From W0P28-013 sp963593685 (GTDB lineage Bacteria; Bacteroidota; Bacteroidia; Bacteroidales; Paludibacteraceae), in the NCBI GenBank assembly GCA_963593685.1, contig CAVBBP010000002.1, forward strand, positions 15,342 through 79,341: a stretch of DNA of 64,000 nucleotides, read 5' to 3'. The position numbers were made by a program, and so were the translations under genes. Below the pieces are notes generated by a model. It worked only from the letters and a program-made list of their open reading frames with translations, was not told where the DNA came from and did not search any database. The stretch's first letter is position 1, and each line of letters starts with the position of its first letter. Below, piece by piece: positions 16,863 to 26,183 of this stretch.

Positions 16863-17591
16863 TCATATCTTGCTACTCTTCGGCAGATACTGCGGCTGCA
16901 CATGCTGCATGCTGTTCCAGAGCGACGAGGCGGCGTTGGGGTTGAGACGCTCCATGGCTTCGAGCAGGCGGCGCACATCGCTGCGGTGCGATTCGCGTTC
17001 GTAAGGGCAGTTTTTTATCTGTTTCTGATAGCCACGCTGCGCCGCCAAGGCCTGCAAATCGGCTTCTCGCACATCGGCCAAGGGGCGAATGATGGTCATA
17101 TCGAACTTGTCCATGCGCAGTTTGGGCGGCATCGAAGCGAACGCACCCTGAAAAATCTGGTTCATCAGCAGCGTTTCGAGCATGTCGTCGCGGTGGTGGC
17201 CAAGAGCAATTTTGTTGCAGCCAAGTTCCTCTGCCACAGCGAATAACGCTTTGCGCCGATTCCACGAGCAGAGAAAACAGTGCGACTTGCGTGGGTCGGT
17301 CGAGGCCTCGAATTTGGTGGTGCGGTGAACAAACGGCACGCCGTGCCGGCGACAAAAATCGTCGAGGTAGGTCAAATCGGACTGGTAGGGCACATTTTCG
17401 ACCGAAATATACGCCGCCACCACCGAAAAACGCGGTTTGTAAATTTTGGCACGCTCGCTCAAAAACTCCACCAACGCCAGCGAATCCTTGCCGCCCGAAA
17501 GTCCGATGAGAATCTTGTCGCCGTCGTCTATCAGGGCGTAATTTTTGAGTGCAGCATTGACTTTGCGCGCTATTTTTTCGAAAAGTTCCAC
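16863..17591 (-). CDS. ttcA: tRNA 2-thiocytidine synthetase TtcA-type PP-loop protein
   Basis: TtcA thiolates C32 of certain tRNAs using ATP and an Fe-S cluster. This 242-aa protein has the PP-loop SGGKDS at 32-37, the CxxC at C105 and C108 (SHCFLCSWNRR), the GHHRDD motif and a later cysteine in KNCPYERE, the expected third cluster ligand. It is a little shorter than E. coli TtcA. The last codons (SSKI, stop) lie inside an AGTAGCAAGATA intergenic word, so the C-terminus seems to be formed by the repeat. It follows pdxB by 33 bases and probably shares its transcript. Confidence 0.9.
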   Translation of the reverse strand: MELFEKIARKVNAALKNYALIDDGDKILIGLSGGKDSLALVEFLSERAKIYKPRFSVVAAYISVENVPYQSDLTYLDDFCRRHGVPFVHRTTKFEASTDPRKSHCFLCSWNRRKALFAVAEELGCNKIALGHHRDDMLETLLMNQIFQGAFASMPPKLRMDKFDMTIIRPLADVREADLQALAAQRGYQKQIKNCPYERESHRSDVRRLLEAMERLNPNAASSLWNSMQHVQPQYLPKSSKI

Positions 17592-17624
17592 TTTTTTCTC
17601 CGAATAGATTGTTTTTTGAAAAAA

Positions 17625-18677
17625 TTACGCTTCTTGCTGATTTTCAGGCAGATAATCCACTTCGCGACGGAACGAATAACCGCTCCGCAGTCGCTCAAAG
17701 GCATCGGGTTGGTGGCGCAGAGCCGTGTCGTCGCGGCGAATGTTGTAGTTTTCGACCATTTTTTGCGGCAATGCGCTGTAAGTGCAGCGACAAACAGGTT
17801 TCGGCGGCAGTTGCGACACGCAGAAATCGTCTAGACCCAAGCCGAAAAAGCGGCTAACCGCGCGCACGCTCATGGCGGTGGCAGTGGCTTTGCCGTCGGC
17901 CGAGTAGCCAGCAATGTGCGGCGTGGCCAACAGCGACAAATCGAGCAGTTCGCGGTCGATGTGCGGCTCATTTTCCCAGCAATCGACCACACACGCCGCC
18001 ACACAACCGCACCGCAGTGCCTGCTTCAACGCCTGTTCATCGACTACGCCGCCGCGTGCAGCGTTGATTATCAGCGGTTTTCGGACGCATTTTGCAAAAA
18101 AATCGGCATCTGCCAAATGGTAAGTGGCGTAACGGCCGCTGTGCGTCAAAGGCGTGTGAAAAGTGATAACATCGGCGTGGGCAGCCACGGTGTCGAGCGA
18201 CACAAAATCGGCAGAATTTTCGGCATCGGCACGCATAGGGTCGTTTTGTAAAACGCTCATTCCCAAGAGACTAGCCATTTCCAGCACTTCGCGCCCCACA
18301 TACCCAACGCCCACAATACCGAGCGTCAGTTGGTGCAAGTCGCACCGACTGGCGTGCGCCCACACGCCCAACGCCGAAGCCACATATTGCGCCACCGCCG
18401 AGGCGTTACAACCTGCCGCATTCGTCCAAGCAATGCCGTGTTCGGCACAAAACTGCGTGTCGATATGGTCGTAGCCGATGGTGGCTGTGGCAATAAATTT
18501 GACTGCCGAATCGGCCAGCAGTGCGCCATCGCAGCGAGTACGCGTGCGCACAATCAACGCATCGGCACAGCGCACCGCCTCGGGCGTAAAGTCAGCAGGA
18601 GCCAAATATTGCACCTCGGCAAACGGCTCGAGTACACCATTTATATAGGGTATAAATTTGTCGACAACGATTTTCAT
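17625..18677 (-). CDS. pdxB: Erythronate-4-phosphate dehydrogenase PdxB
   Basis: PdxB oxidises 4-phosphoerythronate in the DXP-dependent pyridoxal phosphate pathway. The protein has 350 aa. The NAD-binding glycine motif is GIVGVGYVGREVLEMA, the catalytic arginine lies in NAARGGVVDE, the glutamate in DCWENEPHID and the histidine in LATPHIAGYS. A PdxB-specific C-terminal dimerisation region follows. The upstream in-frame region belongs to the lipoprotein gene on another frame, so the ATG at 18677, five bases after that gene's last base, is the start. It forms a likely three-gene unit with the lipoprotein and ttcA. Confidence 0.94.
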   Translation of the reverse strand: MKIVVDKFIPYINGVLEPFAEVQYLAPADFTPEAVRCADALIVRTRTRCDGALLADSAVKFIATATIGYDHIDTQFCAEHGIAWTNAAGCNASAVAQYVASALGVWAHASRCDLHQLTLGIVGVGYVGREVLEMASLLGMSVLQNDPMRADAENSADFVSLDTVAAHADVITFHTPLTHSGRYATYHLADADFFAKCVRKPLIINAARGGVVDEQALKQALRCGCVAACVVDCWENEPHIDRELLDLSLLATPHIAGYSADGKATATAMSVRAVSRFFGLGLDDFCVSQLPPKPVCRCTYSALPQKMVENYNIRRDDTALRHQPDAFERLRSGYSFRREVDYLPENQQEA

Positions 18678-18681
18678 TCCG

Positions 18682-19083
18682 TCACCGTTTTTTTTGAAAA
18701 CGCAAATCGACATCGCCGAGAGCATCGATTTCCACCACGGTAGAAAGCACGCCGTCGTCGAAACTGAATGGCACAGGGTCGCCGTCGTCGTCGTAGGCGG
18801 CAATGGCATCGGCCGACATGGTGTAGGTGCCATGCATGGTTAAATCGTCGCAAGCGCCCGCGCCAGTGATGGCAAATGTGTCGGCACCGACCAGCAGTTC
18901 CATATCGTCGATGCAGGCGTAGCCAAACATGTGCGCCAGCGGCAAAATATCGGTGTCGTGGCCAGCACGATAGGCGGCGTAGAGATACCAACGCCCCTCG
19001 ATAGAGTCGTACGAAACCTCGTTTTTGCGCTTGCAAGCCAACAGCGCAAGCAGCAGCAGAACCAAACAGACAGTGCGTTTCAT
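18682..19083 (-). CDS. Small lipoprotein, lipocalin-like
   Basis: The 133-aa protein has a lipoprotein signal peptide MKRTVCLVLLLLALLAC with a clear lipobox (LLAC, lipid on C17). A single small domain begins SIEGRWYLYAAYR, as lipocalin-like or META-like domains often do, and ends FDDGVLSTVVEIDALGDVDLRF. It is rich in Asp. The stop is 4 bases from the pdxB start, which suggests co-transcription, although the functional link to vitamin B6 synthesis is not evident. Export to the periplasmic face of a membrane is likely. The function is unknown. Confidence 0.8.
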   Translation of the reverse strand: MKRTVCLVLLLLALLACKRKNEVSYDSIEGRWYLYAAYRAGHDTDILPLAHMFGYACIDDMELLVGADTFAITGAGACDDLTMHGTYTMSADAIAAYDDDGDPVPFSFDDGVLSTVVEIDALGDVDLRFQKKR

Positions 19084-19095
19084 CTACTCATTTAC

Positions 19096-19137
19096 AAAAA
19101 AAATCAGCCACTTGATAATCGTCAAACGGCTGGTTTT
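19096..19137 (-). terminator. Terminator of the tRNA-fMet transcript
   Basis: On the minus strand AAAACCAGCC pairs with GGCTGATTTT (10-bp stem with one T-G pair), with an inner TTGA/TCAA pairing. The run of T continues to 19096. It starts 8 bases after the tRNA. Confidence 0.75.
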
Positions 19138-19144
19138 CAATTAG

Positions 19145-19216
<72 letters not shown>

Positions 19217-19229
19217 ATGATTTCGGGTG

Positions 19230-19260
19230 CAAAGGTACAAACATTTTTCGACACTGCAAA
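19230..19260 (-). promoter_or_regulatory. Promoter of tRNA-fMet
   Basis: TTTG (19260-19257), exactly 19 bases, then TACCTTTG (19237-19230) on the minus strand, 14 bases before the mature tRNA. Confidence 0.75.
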
Positions 19261-19315
19261 ATTTTTTTAGCATTTTTTTTTGACAAAAAAAGTGGGAAAT
19301 GACATTTTTTTGTTG

Positions 19316-19323
19316 TACCTTTG
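19316..19323 (+). promoter_or_regulatory. -7 element of pssA promoter
   Basis: TACCTTTG, 27 bases before the pssA start codon. Confidence 0.6.
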
Positions 19324-19349
19324 CTTTTTCAAAAAGAGAAGAAACGACC

Positions 19350-20027
19350 ATGAGTATAAAAAAGCACATTCCAAACACCATAACTTGCCTCAATTTGCTA
19401 TCGGGAACAGTGGCTGTGATAGCGGCCTACAACGGTCGCTATGGGCTGACAGTGCTGCTTGTTTTGTTGGCAGCCACCTTCGATTTTTTCGACGGTTTTT
19501 CGGCGCGTCTGCTTGGCGTTTCGTCGGGCATTGGCAAGGAACTCGACTCGCTGGCCGACCTTATCAGTTTCGGTTTTGCGCCGAGCATGGCGGCTTTTTC
19601 GCTGCTCAAAGTTGGCGAGTGGGAGTGGTCGGCCTATTTTGCGCTGCTGATGGTGGCATTTTCGGCACTGCGCTTGGCCAAATTCAACCTCGACGAGCGG
19701 CAGACATCGTCGTTTATCGGGCTTGCCACGCCAGCCAACGCCCTTTTTTGGGTCGGTTTGGCCTACTCGTACCACGACACCGAACTGGCGACGCACTATC
19801 CGTGGATCATTCTTCTGCTGCTGGTGTTCTCCTGTTTCTTGTTGATATGCGAACTGCCAATGTTTTCGCTCAAATTCAAAACATTCGGCTGGAAAGGTAA
19901 CGAAATCCGCTGGATTTTCATCGGCGGCACGGCAATTCTCGGCGGCGTGCTACGGCAAAATGCGTTGCCCTACATCATCGTTTGGTACACGGTGCTGTCG
20001 GTGTGTGCGCTGGCCAAAAAGAAGTAG
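19350..20027 (+). CDS. pssA: CDP-diacylglycerol-serine O-phosphatidyltransferase
   Basis: PssA makes phosphatidylserine, the precursor of phosphatidylethanolamine, in the inner membrane. The 225-aa protein carries the CDP-alcohol phosphotransferase signature as DGFSARLLG, eight residues, then KELDSLAD, with all the acidic residues present. There are about seven or eight hydrophobic helices. The ATG at 19350 begins MSIKKHIPNTITCLNLLSG, the usual start of this family; the frame is open further upstream but that part overlaps the promoter. The endonuclease gene begins 27 bases after the stop. Confidence 0.96.
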   Translation: MSIKKHIPNTITCLNLLSGTVAVIAAYNGRYGLTVLLVLLAATFDFFDGFSARLLGVSSGIGKELDSLADLISFGFAPSMAAFSLLKVGEWEWSAYFALLMVAFSALRLAKFNLDERQTSSFIGLATPANALFWVGLAYSYHDTELATHYPWIILLLLVFSCFLLICELPMFSLKFKTFGWKGNEIRWIFIGGTAILGGVLRQNALPYIIVWYTVLSVCALAKKK

Positions 20028-20054
20028 AACCTTAACCCTAAAATATCTAACACT

Positions 20055-23042
20055 ATGAAGAAGCGACTATTTACAGCCTGCCTCGTTGGGGCGTTTACTA
20101 TTTTCGGGCTATTTGCCGAAATTCCCGTGGGCTACTACTACAAAGCCGACGGCCTAACGCAAGAGGCATTGAAAACGGCACTCAGCCAAATCATCTCGAA
20201 TGGGCGATTTTTGCCCTACAACAGCAGCGGCGGTCCCAACACCACTTGGGAAGGTTTCTACTACACCGACCGCAACGCTGCTGACAGTTCGGTCATCGAC
20301 ATGTATTCGAACGAAACATTCAAATTCCCCTATATCGACGGCACGCCAACTTTTATGAGCGTGAGCGGCATGCACATCGAACACTCGCTGCCAAAATCGT
20401 GGTGGGGCGGCGCCATGTACAATTCGTTCAAAGATTTGCACCACCTTTTTCCCGCCGAAGGGAGAATCAACTCCGCCAAAAACGACCTGCCGCTCGGCAT
20501 TGTTGGCACAGCCACGAGCGACAACGGCGTGAGCAAAGTGGGACAAAACACCTTCCGCGCCAGCGACTATTCGGGCAACTGTTTCGAACCTGCTGACCAG
20601 TATAAAGGCGATTTTGCGCGCGCCTACTTCTATGTGGCGACCGCCTACCAAAAATTCGGTGAGCAGAACCTTTGGCAATCGCCCATGATGGACAACAACA
20701 CCTATCCCGTGTGGAAACCGTGGGCACTCGAACTGCTGCTGGCGTGGCACCGCGCCGACCCTGTGAGCAAAAAAGAACTTGACCGCCAAGAGGAGGTTTA
20801 CAAAATACAGGGCAACCGCAATCCGTTTATCGACTGTCCCGACCTTGTGGAACTGATTTGGGGCGACAAACAGACGACAGAGTTCGATGCGCCAAACATT
20901 GATGCTCCATTTTTGGTGTCGCCCACGCGCTGGGACCGCTTCAATTTCGGCGTAGTGATGGAAGGCAACAACCAGAGCACCAGTTTCACCGTCGAAGGTT
21001 TGAACCTCATTGGCGACCTGACGCTCAAAATTCAGGACGACACTAAAGCGTTCGCCATTTCGAAGAGCAAAATCACCAAAGATGAGGCGGTGAACCAAGA
21101 AACTGTAACGCTCACTTTCGACGCATCGAAAACGGGCGAATACATCGACACCATTGTCATTTCGGGCGGCGGCTTGTCGGAGGCGATAAAAATCGGTCTG
21201 CGCGCCAGCGTTACCGACGAATTTATGACCCTGCCAGCCAGCAATGTTTCCGCCACCGAGGCTGGACTCAACTGGATGCCAAAAGCCGATGCAGCGGGCT
21301 ACAAATTGGACTTGTACCAAGGCGGCGAGCAGGCCAGCGACCTCTTCTTCTCGTACTACATCGAGGGGTCGAATTACAACAAAGCACTTGCCATCTACAA
21401 CGGCACAGGCGCAGCGGTCGATCTGTCGAAATACGAACTGCGCAAGCAAAACAACGGCGTTGGCTCGTTCAAAAGCGACTCCACCCTTGTGTTGAGCGGC
21501 ACACTGGCCAACGGCGGCGTGTATGTGTTGGCACACTTTGGCGCAAGCAACGAGATAAAAGCACTCGCCAACCAGATATGCGGCAAAACGAGCAAGGACT
21601 ACGAAACACTATTGGCGTTCAGCGGCAACGATGCCATTGCACTCTATCACAGCGGCATACAGATAGATATGTTGGGCGAGGTAAATAATCCGAACAACTG
21701 GGGCGCTGATGTAACGCTGTGCCGCAAAGCCGCCGTCAATGGACCTACATCGTCGTTCGATTGGGACGAGTGGGAAAAATTCGCCACCGACTACTACACC
21801 AACCTGAACAAGCACACCATGATGGGCGAGCCAGCGCAATACATTGTCAAACAAAAAGAGGTGGGCAATGTGGCTGCGTGCCGCGTTCTCAACCTTGCGC
21901 CCGGCACCAAATACACCTACCGCATCACAGCCATGGACGCTGCCAACACGCCAACCGTGAACGCCGTGCGTTTCACTACCGATATTCTGCCTGCGCCCAT
22001 TGCGCTCGACCCCGACAACATCGAAGGCGATGCCTTTGAGCCGCTGTGGGAAAGCATACCGAATGTGCAGGAATACCTCATCGACATCTACAAAATTGTT
22101 ACGCACCCCAACGACACCACCGAAACCGAAGGCTTCGACAGCCTTATCTCCAACAAAGACTCGCTCGTAGCGGCTGGCTGGCAGTTTGGACTCACAGGAA
22201 CAAACAATACCGCCTCGGCTTGCGGCGTGGCAATCCCGTGTGTAGCATTCAAAAATGAAAAAGCCGACCTTAAAACGCCCAAACTCGATACATTGGTTAC
22301 AAAACCGTACAATGGCATTGTCAAAAATCTGTCGTTCATGTACCGCTGGGGCATGAAAAAGTCCAAAGGCAACGGCGACAGCATTGCCACGCTCACACTC
22401 GACGGCTACAACGGCACAGCATGGTTGAACATCGACACGCTGCGTGCCGACAGCACCACCGAGAAAAAATATCCAGCCTACAAATTTGCCTACGAAGATG
22501 GTTTCAAGCAGTTCCGCTGGATCTACACGCGCAAAATCGCTGGTTCGGTAACGCTCGACGATGTGTCGGCAACCTACATGCCCGAAGAGACCATTTTTGT
22601 GAAACAAAACGAGCCTTGGTACGAAGGTTGGTGGATAGAAGGGCTCGACACGCTCACCGAATACCGCTACCGCTTGCGCGCCACACGCCACGGCTACATA
22701 TCGGACTACTCGAACGAAATTTGCGTGCGCACCGACACCACACTCATGCACGATCCGCACACCAACATTGTGCCAGAGCCATTGAGCGACGACCCCGAAA
22801 TTGATGTGAAGATAATCGAAGTCGGCGACAATGCGCTCACCATTTGGGCAAACAGCAGCGGCATTGGCATTGCTGGCGCAGCCGAAAACGCACGCATACG
22901 CATCTACAACATCGGCGGACAGATTGTTTACAACCGCTCAAATATCGGAAATGAGCATTTTGCACCCATCGCGCGGCACGGCATCTACATTGTGCAGGTG
23001 GCCGATAGGAATGGGCTACACACCTATAAAATAGCCAAATAG
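20055..23042 (+). CDS. Secreted endonuclease I with lamin-tail domain and T9SS-like C-terminus
   Basis: A 995-aa exported nuclease. A signal peptide (KKRLFTACLVGAFTIFGLFA) precedes an endonuclease I (EndA/NucM) domain at about 28-270, with the catalytic block MHIEHSLPKSWW (106-117) and FKDLHHLFPAEGRINSAK, as in the Vibrio Vvn and NucM family. Then come Ig-like strands, a lamin-tail domain at about 430-560 (YYIEGSNYNKALAIYNGT), fibronectin-like segments and a C-terminal domain (about 935-995, RIRIYNIGGQIVYN and GIYIVQVADRNG) of the type A T9SS kind. It probably degrades extracellular DNA at or outside the cell surface. It follows pssA closely and ends in a strong terminator. Confidence 0.92.
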   Translation: MKKRLFTACLVGAFTIFGLFAEIPVGYYYKADGLTQEALKTALSQIISNGRFLPYNSSGGPNTTWEGFYYTDRNAADSSVIDMYSNETFKFPYIDGTPTFMSVSGMHIEHSLPKSWWGGAMYNSFKDLHHLFPAEGRINSAKNDLPLGIVGTATSDNGVSKVGQNTFRASDYSGNCFEPADQYKGDFARAYFYVATAYQKFGEQNLWQSPMMDNNTYPVWKPWALELLLAWHRADPVSKKELDRQEEVYKIQGNRNPFIDCPDLVELIWGDKQTTEFDAPNIDAPFLVSPTRWDRFNFGVVMEGNNQSTSFTVEGLNLIGDLTLKIQDDTKAFAISKSKITKDEAVNQETVTLTFDASKTGEYIDTIVISGGGLSEAIKIGLRASVTDEFMTLPASNVSATEAGLNWMPKADAAGYKLDLYQGGEQASDLFFSYYIEGSNYNKALAIYNGTGAAVDLSKYELRKQNNGVGSFKSDSTLVLSGTLANGGVYVLAHFGASNEIKALANQICGKTSKDYETLLAFSGNDAIALYHSGIQIDMLGEVNNPNNWGADVTLCRKAAVNGPTSSFDWDEWEKFATDYYTNLNKHTMMGEPAQYIVKQKEVGNVAACRVLNLAPGTKYTYRITAMDAANTPTVNAVRFTTDILPAPIALDPDNIEGDAFEPLWESIPNVQEYLIDIYKIVTHPNDTTETEGFDSLISNKDSLVAAGWQFGLTGTNNTASACGVAIPCVAFKNEKADLKTPKLDTLVTKPYNGIVKNLSFMYRWGMKKSKGNGDSIATLTLDGYNGTAWLNIDTLRADSTTEKKYPAYKFAYEDGFKQFRWIYTRKIAGSVTLDDVSATYMPEETIFVKQNEPWYEGWWIEGLDTLTEYRYRLRATRHGYISDYSNEICVRTDTTLMHDPHTNIVPEPLSDDPEIDVKIIEVGDNALTIWANSSGIGIAGAAENARIRIYNIGGQIVYNRSNIGNEHFAPIARHGIYIVQVADRNGLHTYKIAK

Positions 23043-23064
23043 CAAGCAAATGCAACGCACCAAT

Positions 23065-23097
23065 GCGGGACTTTTTTCGAAAAGTTCCGCGTTTTTT
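23065..23097 (+). terminator. Terminator after the endonuclease gene
   Basis: GCGGGACTTTT and AAAAGTTCCGC form an 11-bp stem (one G-T) with a four-base loop, followed by GTTTTTTATTTT. Confidence 0.8.
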
Positions 23098-23235
23098 ATT
23101 TTCTGAATTATTATGTTGTAAAACATATCAATAAAGTTTCGTTTTAATCAAAAAATTTGTAAATTGCGAGGATTTTGAGCGTAAAAACTCTTTTTCGTAA
23201 AGTAAAACAAGTTTAACCCAAAAATCTATTACACA

Positions 23236-25395
23236 ATGAAAGTTTACCAAGCCAACGAAATCAAGAACATCTCGTTGATGGGAAGTTCTGGAGCAGGAAA
23301 GACCACCCTTGTAGAAGCCATGCTCTACGAGAGTGGCGTGATAAAACGCCGCGGCACGATTGATGCCAAAAACACCGTGTCGGACTATTTTCCCGTGGAG
23401 CAGGAATACGGTTATTCGGTATTTCCAACCGTGATTCACGCCGAATGGCTCGGCAAAAAGTTGAACATCATCGACTGCCCGGGCAACGACGACTTTATTG
23501 GCGGTGCCATCACCTCGCTCGAAGTTACCGACCAAGCCGTGATTCTTGTGAACACGCAATATGGCGTCGAAGTTGGCACGCAAAACCACTTCCGCTACAC
23601 CGAGCAGTTCAAAAAACCTGTCATCTTCCTTTGCAACCAGTTGGACACCGAAAAATCGGACTTCAACAAGACCGTCGAGCAGTTGCGCGACAGTTTCGGC
23701 TCGAAAACCGTGCTGGTGCAATATCCGCTCAATGTTGGCCCCGAGTTCAACGCCGTCATCGATGTGTTGCTGATGAAAATGTATCGCTGGAAACCCGAAG
23801 GCGGTGCGCCCGAAATTCTGCCGATTCCCGATGCGGAGCAGGAGAGAGCCAACGAACTGCACAACAAACTGATTGAAGCCGCTGCCGAAAACGACGAAAG
23901 CCTCATGGACAAATACTTTGAACAGGGTTCGCTCACCGAAGACGAGATGCGCAACGGCATTCGCAAAGGCCTCGTTGGGCGCGACATTTTCCCTGTGTTC
24001 TGTGTCTGCTCTGGCCGCTCGATGGGCGTGCGCCGACTGATGGAATTTTTGGGCAATGTGGTGCCTTTCGTTACCGATATGCCCAAACCCGTTACCACCG
24101 AAGGCGTGGAAATTGCACCCGACCCCAATGGTCCAACCAGCATTTTTGTGTTCAAAACGAGCGTCGAACCGCACATCGGCGAGGTATCGTATTTCAAAGT
24201 GATGAGCGGCACGCTGCACGCTGGCGACGACCTGACCAATGTCAGTCGCAACCAAGGCAAAGAGCGCATCAGCCAGATCTTCTCCGTTTCGGGACAGAAC
24301 CGCGAAGAGGTGAGCGAAATGGTGGCTGGCGACATCGGCGCAACTGTGAAACTGAAAGACACACGCACGGGCAACACGCTCGACGGCAAAGGCTGCGACT
24401 ATGAGTTCCCGCGCATCAAATATCCCGACCCGAAATACCGCCGCGCCATCAGTCCGCAAACGCGTGGCGAAGAGGAGAAACTGAGTGCCATTCTCACCCG
24501 TATGCACGAAGAAGACCCGACATGGATTGTCGAACAGTCGAAAGAGTTAAAGCAAACCATCGTTTACGGACAGGGCGAATTTCACCTGCGCACGCTCAAA
24601 TGGCGCATCGAGAACAACGACAAACTGCCCATTGTGTACGACGAGCCGAAAATTCCTTACCGCGAAACCATCACCAAGGCGGCGCGCGCCGACTATCGTC
24701 ACAAAAAACAGTCGGGCGGTGCTGGCCAGTTTGGCGAGGTACATCTGATAGTAGAACCCTACACCGAAGGAATGCCTGTGCCCGACACCTTCAAATTTGG
24801 CGGTCAAGAGTACAAAATCAGCGTGCGCGACACGCAAGAAATTCCGCTGGAATGGGGCGGCAAACTGGTATTCATCAACAGCATTGTGGGCGGTGCCATC
24901 GACGCACGCTTCCTGCCTGCCATTCTGAAAGGCGTGATGGACCGCATGGAGCAAGGGCCGCTCACTGGCTCGTATGCGCGCGATGTACGTGTCATTGTGT
25001 ACGACGGCAAAATGCACCCAGTCGATTCTAACGAAATCTCGTTCCGACTCGCTGGCCGCAACGCCTTTGCCGAGGCCTTCCGCAATGCAGGACCGAAGGT
25101 GATGGAGCCGATTTACGACCTCGAAGTGCTTGTGCCGAGCGACCGCATGGGCGACGTGATGGGCGACCTGCAAGGCCGACGCGCCATCATCATGGGCATG
25201 GAGAGCGTGAAAGGATTTGAAAAACTCACCGCCAAAGTGCCGCTCAAAGAGTTGTCGAACTACTCCACTTCGCTCAGTTCGCTCTCGGGCGGTCGCGCAT
25301 CGTTCACCATGAAATTCGCCTCGTACGAACTCTGCCCCGCCGATGTTCAGGACAAACTGCTGAAAGAGTACGAAGCCACGCAGAAGGAAGAGTAA
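23236..25395 (+). CDS. EF-G paralogue (EF-G2 type) lacking GTPase signature residues
   Basis: This 719-aa protein has all five EF-G domains and is co-linear with translocase EF-G, but the G domain is altered. G1 is intact (GSSGAGKT, 16-23). G3 reads DCPGND (80-85), so Asn84 replaces the catalytic histidine of DTPGH. G4 reads NQLD (134-137) instead of NKxD, and the G2 region has QEYGYSVF where EF-G has QERGITI. A Bacteroides thetaiotaomicron EF-G2 described as supporting translation without GTP hydrolysis during starvation is, to my knowledge, the closest described protein. Canonical fusA is elsewhere in this window. The gene is monocistronic, with its own terminator. Confidence 0.93.
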   Translation: MKVYQANEIKNISLMGSSGAGKTTLVEAMLYESGVIKRRGTIDAKNTVSDYFPVEQEYGYSVFPTVIHAEWLGKKLNIIDCPGNDDFIGGAITSLEVTDQAVILVNTQYGVEVGTQNHFRYTEQFKKPVIFLCNQLDTEKSDFNKTVEQLRDSFGSKTVLVQYPLNVGPEFNAVIDVLLMKMYRWKPEGGAPEILPIPDAEQERANELHNKLIEAAAENDESLMDKYFEQGSLTEDEMRNGIRKGLVGRDIFPVFCVCSGRSMGVRRLMEFLGNVVPFVTDMPKPVTTEGVEIAPDPNGPTSIFVFKTSVEPHIGEVSYFKVMSGTLHAGDDLTNVSRNQGKERISQIFSVSGQNREEVSEMVAGDIGATVKLKDTRTGNTLDGKGCDYEFPRIKYPDPKYRRAISPQTRGEEEKLSAILTRMHEEDPTWIVEQSKELKQTIVYGQGEFHLRTLKWRIENNDKLPIVYDEPKIPYRETITKAARADYRHKKQSGGAGQFGEVHLIVEPYTEGMPVPDTFKFGGQEYKISVRDTQEIPLEWGGKLVFINSIVGGAIDARFLPAILKGVMDRMEQGPLTGSYARDVRVIVYDGKMHPVDSNEISFRLAGRNAFAEAFRNAGPKVMEPIYDLEVLVPSDRMGDVMGDLQGRRAIIMGMESVKGFEKLTAKVPLKELSNYSTSLSSLSGGRASFTMKFASYELCPADVQDKLLKEYEATQKEE

Positions 25396-25412
25396 ATGCG
25401 CAAAATATCAAG

Positions 25413-25450
25413 AACGGCGTCGCCCCATTTCGTTGGGGCGGCGTTTTTTT
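25413..25450 (+). terminator. Terminator after the EF-G paralogue gene
   Basis: Arms GCGTCGCCCCA and TGGGGCGGCG around the loop TTTCGT, followed by eight T residues. Confidence 0.85.
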
Positions 25451-25646
25451 TGCAGAAAAATTTGGTCGGGCTGGCTTTGGGGAGTTGCGAGATTTGGTTA
25501 TTTTGGGAAATTCGTAAATCTGTAAATAAGCAGAGCCGCCATAATATGACGGCTCTACAATCTATGTTCTATATTCTATCTTCTAAAAATCTATTCTTGC
25601 TTCTTGCTACTTGCTACTAACATCTTGCGACTTTCAAAAATACAGC

Positions 25647-25672
25647 AAAAGCGCCACTATTGTGACGCTTTT
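25647..25672 (-). terminator. Terminator of the 161-aa outer-membrane protein gene
   Basis: AAAAGCGCCAC and GTGACGCTTTT pair over 11 positions with one mismatch around the loop TATT. It lies 26 bases beyond the stop codon on the minus strand. Confidence 0.75.
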
Positions 25673-25697
25673 ACCGTTTAATGTTGTTTGTGTTCGA

Positions 25698-26183
25698 TTA
25701 CTTTTGGTTGAACAGGTAACGGACACCGATTTGTATGCCGGCATAAAGGCCTACGTCATAGAAACCAGCCTCTCCACCACCAAAGCATGCGCCAATGTTT
25801 GGACGGTAGTCAACCGACAATTCCAGCGGGAACCAGAAATCGTAGGCAACGCCGCAATGTCCAACCACACCGGCATAGCCGACAGAACGAAACAAGAAAC
25901 CAGCACCGGCACCAACGCCGAGGCTCCAGTTCCACGAACCCTTGTTATTCCAAGGAATCTGCGTGCCGAATGGGTTGATCCAGTCGTAGGTGCAGGTGGC
26001 ACCAATGCCGTAGAAAGCCGGCACTTCGACAGCCAAATCAATCATGTTGGCTTCGCCCAAATTGTGCTGATACGACACATCGAAACCATAACCGAGGTTA
26101 CCACCGATAGCGCGCGGTTGCGCATTAGCAGCCACCACCGCTAGCGCGGCAACAGCCAAAGTAAAGAATAACTTTTTCATCAT
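25698..26183 (-). CDS. Small outer-membrane beta-barrel protein
   Basis: The 161-aa protein has a signal peptide (MKKLFFTLAVAALAVVAANA, cut before QP) and a short barrel of alternating strands rich in Gly, Tyr and Trp. It ends in a strand with a terminal aromatic region (GVRYLFNQK). The size suggests an 8-stranded OmpX/OmpW-like porin fold. Two adjacent ATG codons (26183 and 26180) are equally possible starts. Two or three cysteines in the mature part are unusual for such barrels. It is monocistronic, with a clear terminator. The substrate or role is unknown. Confidence 0.85.
   Translation of the reverse strand: MMKKLFFTLAVAALAVVAANAQPRAIGGNLGYGFDVSYQHNLGEANMIDLAVEVPAFYGIGATCTYDWINPFGTQIPWNNKGSWNWSLGVGAGAGFLFRSVGYAGVVGHCGVAYDFWFPLELSVDYRPNIGACFGGGEAGFYDVGLYAGIQIGVRYLFNQK

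Larger units (their letters stand above)
25396..25697. other. Intergenic region with terminators and repeat words
   Basis: The 302 bases hold the terminators at 25413-25450 and 25647-25672. Between them are TGGTTATTTTGG, TCTATGTTCTATATTC and CTTGCTACTTGCTACTAAC words like those near ttcA (16849-16880) and 41960-41985. No gene is visible. Confidence 0.7.

Noticed and set aside
25396..25620. 74-codon frame after the EF-G paralogue
   Set aside because: It consists of the terminator and repeat words.
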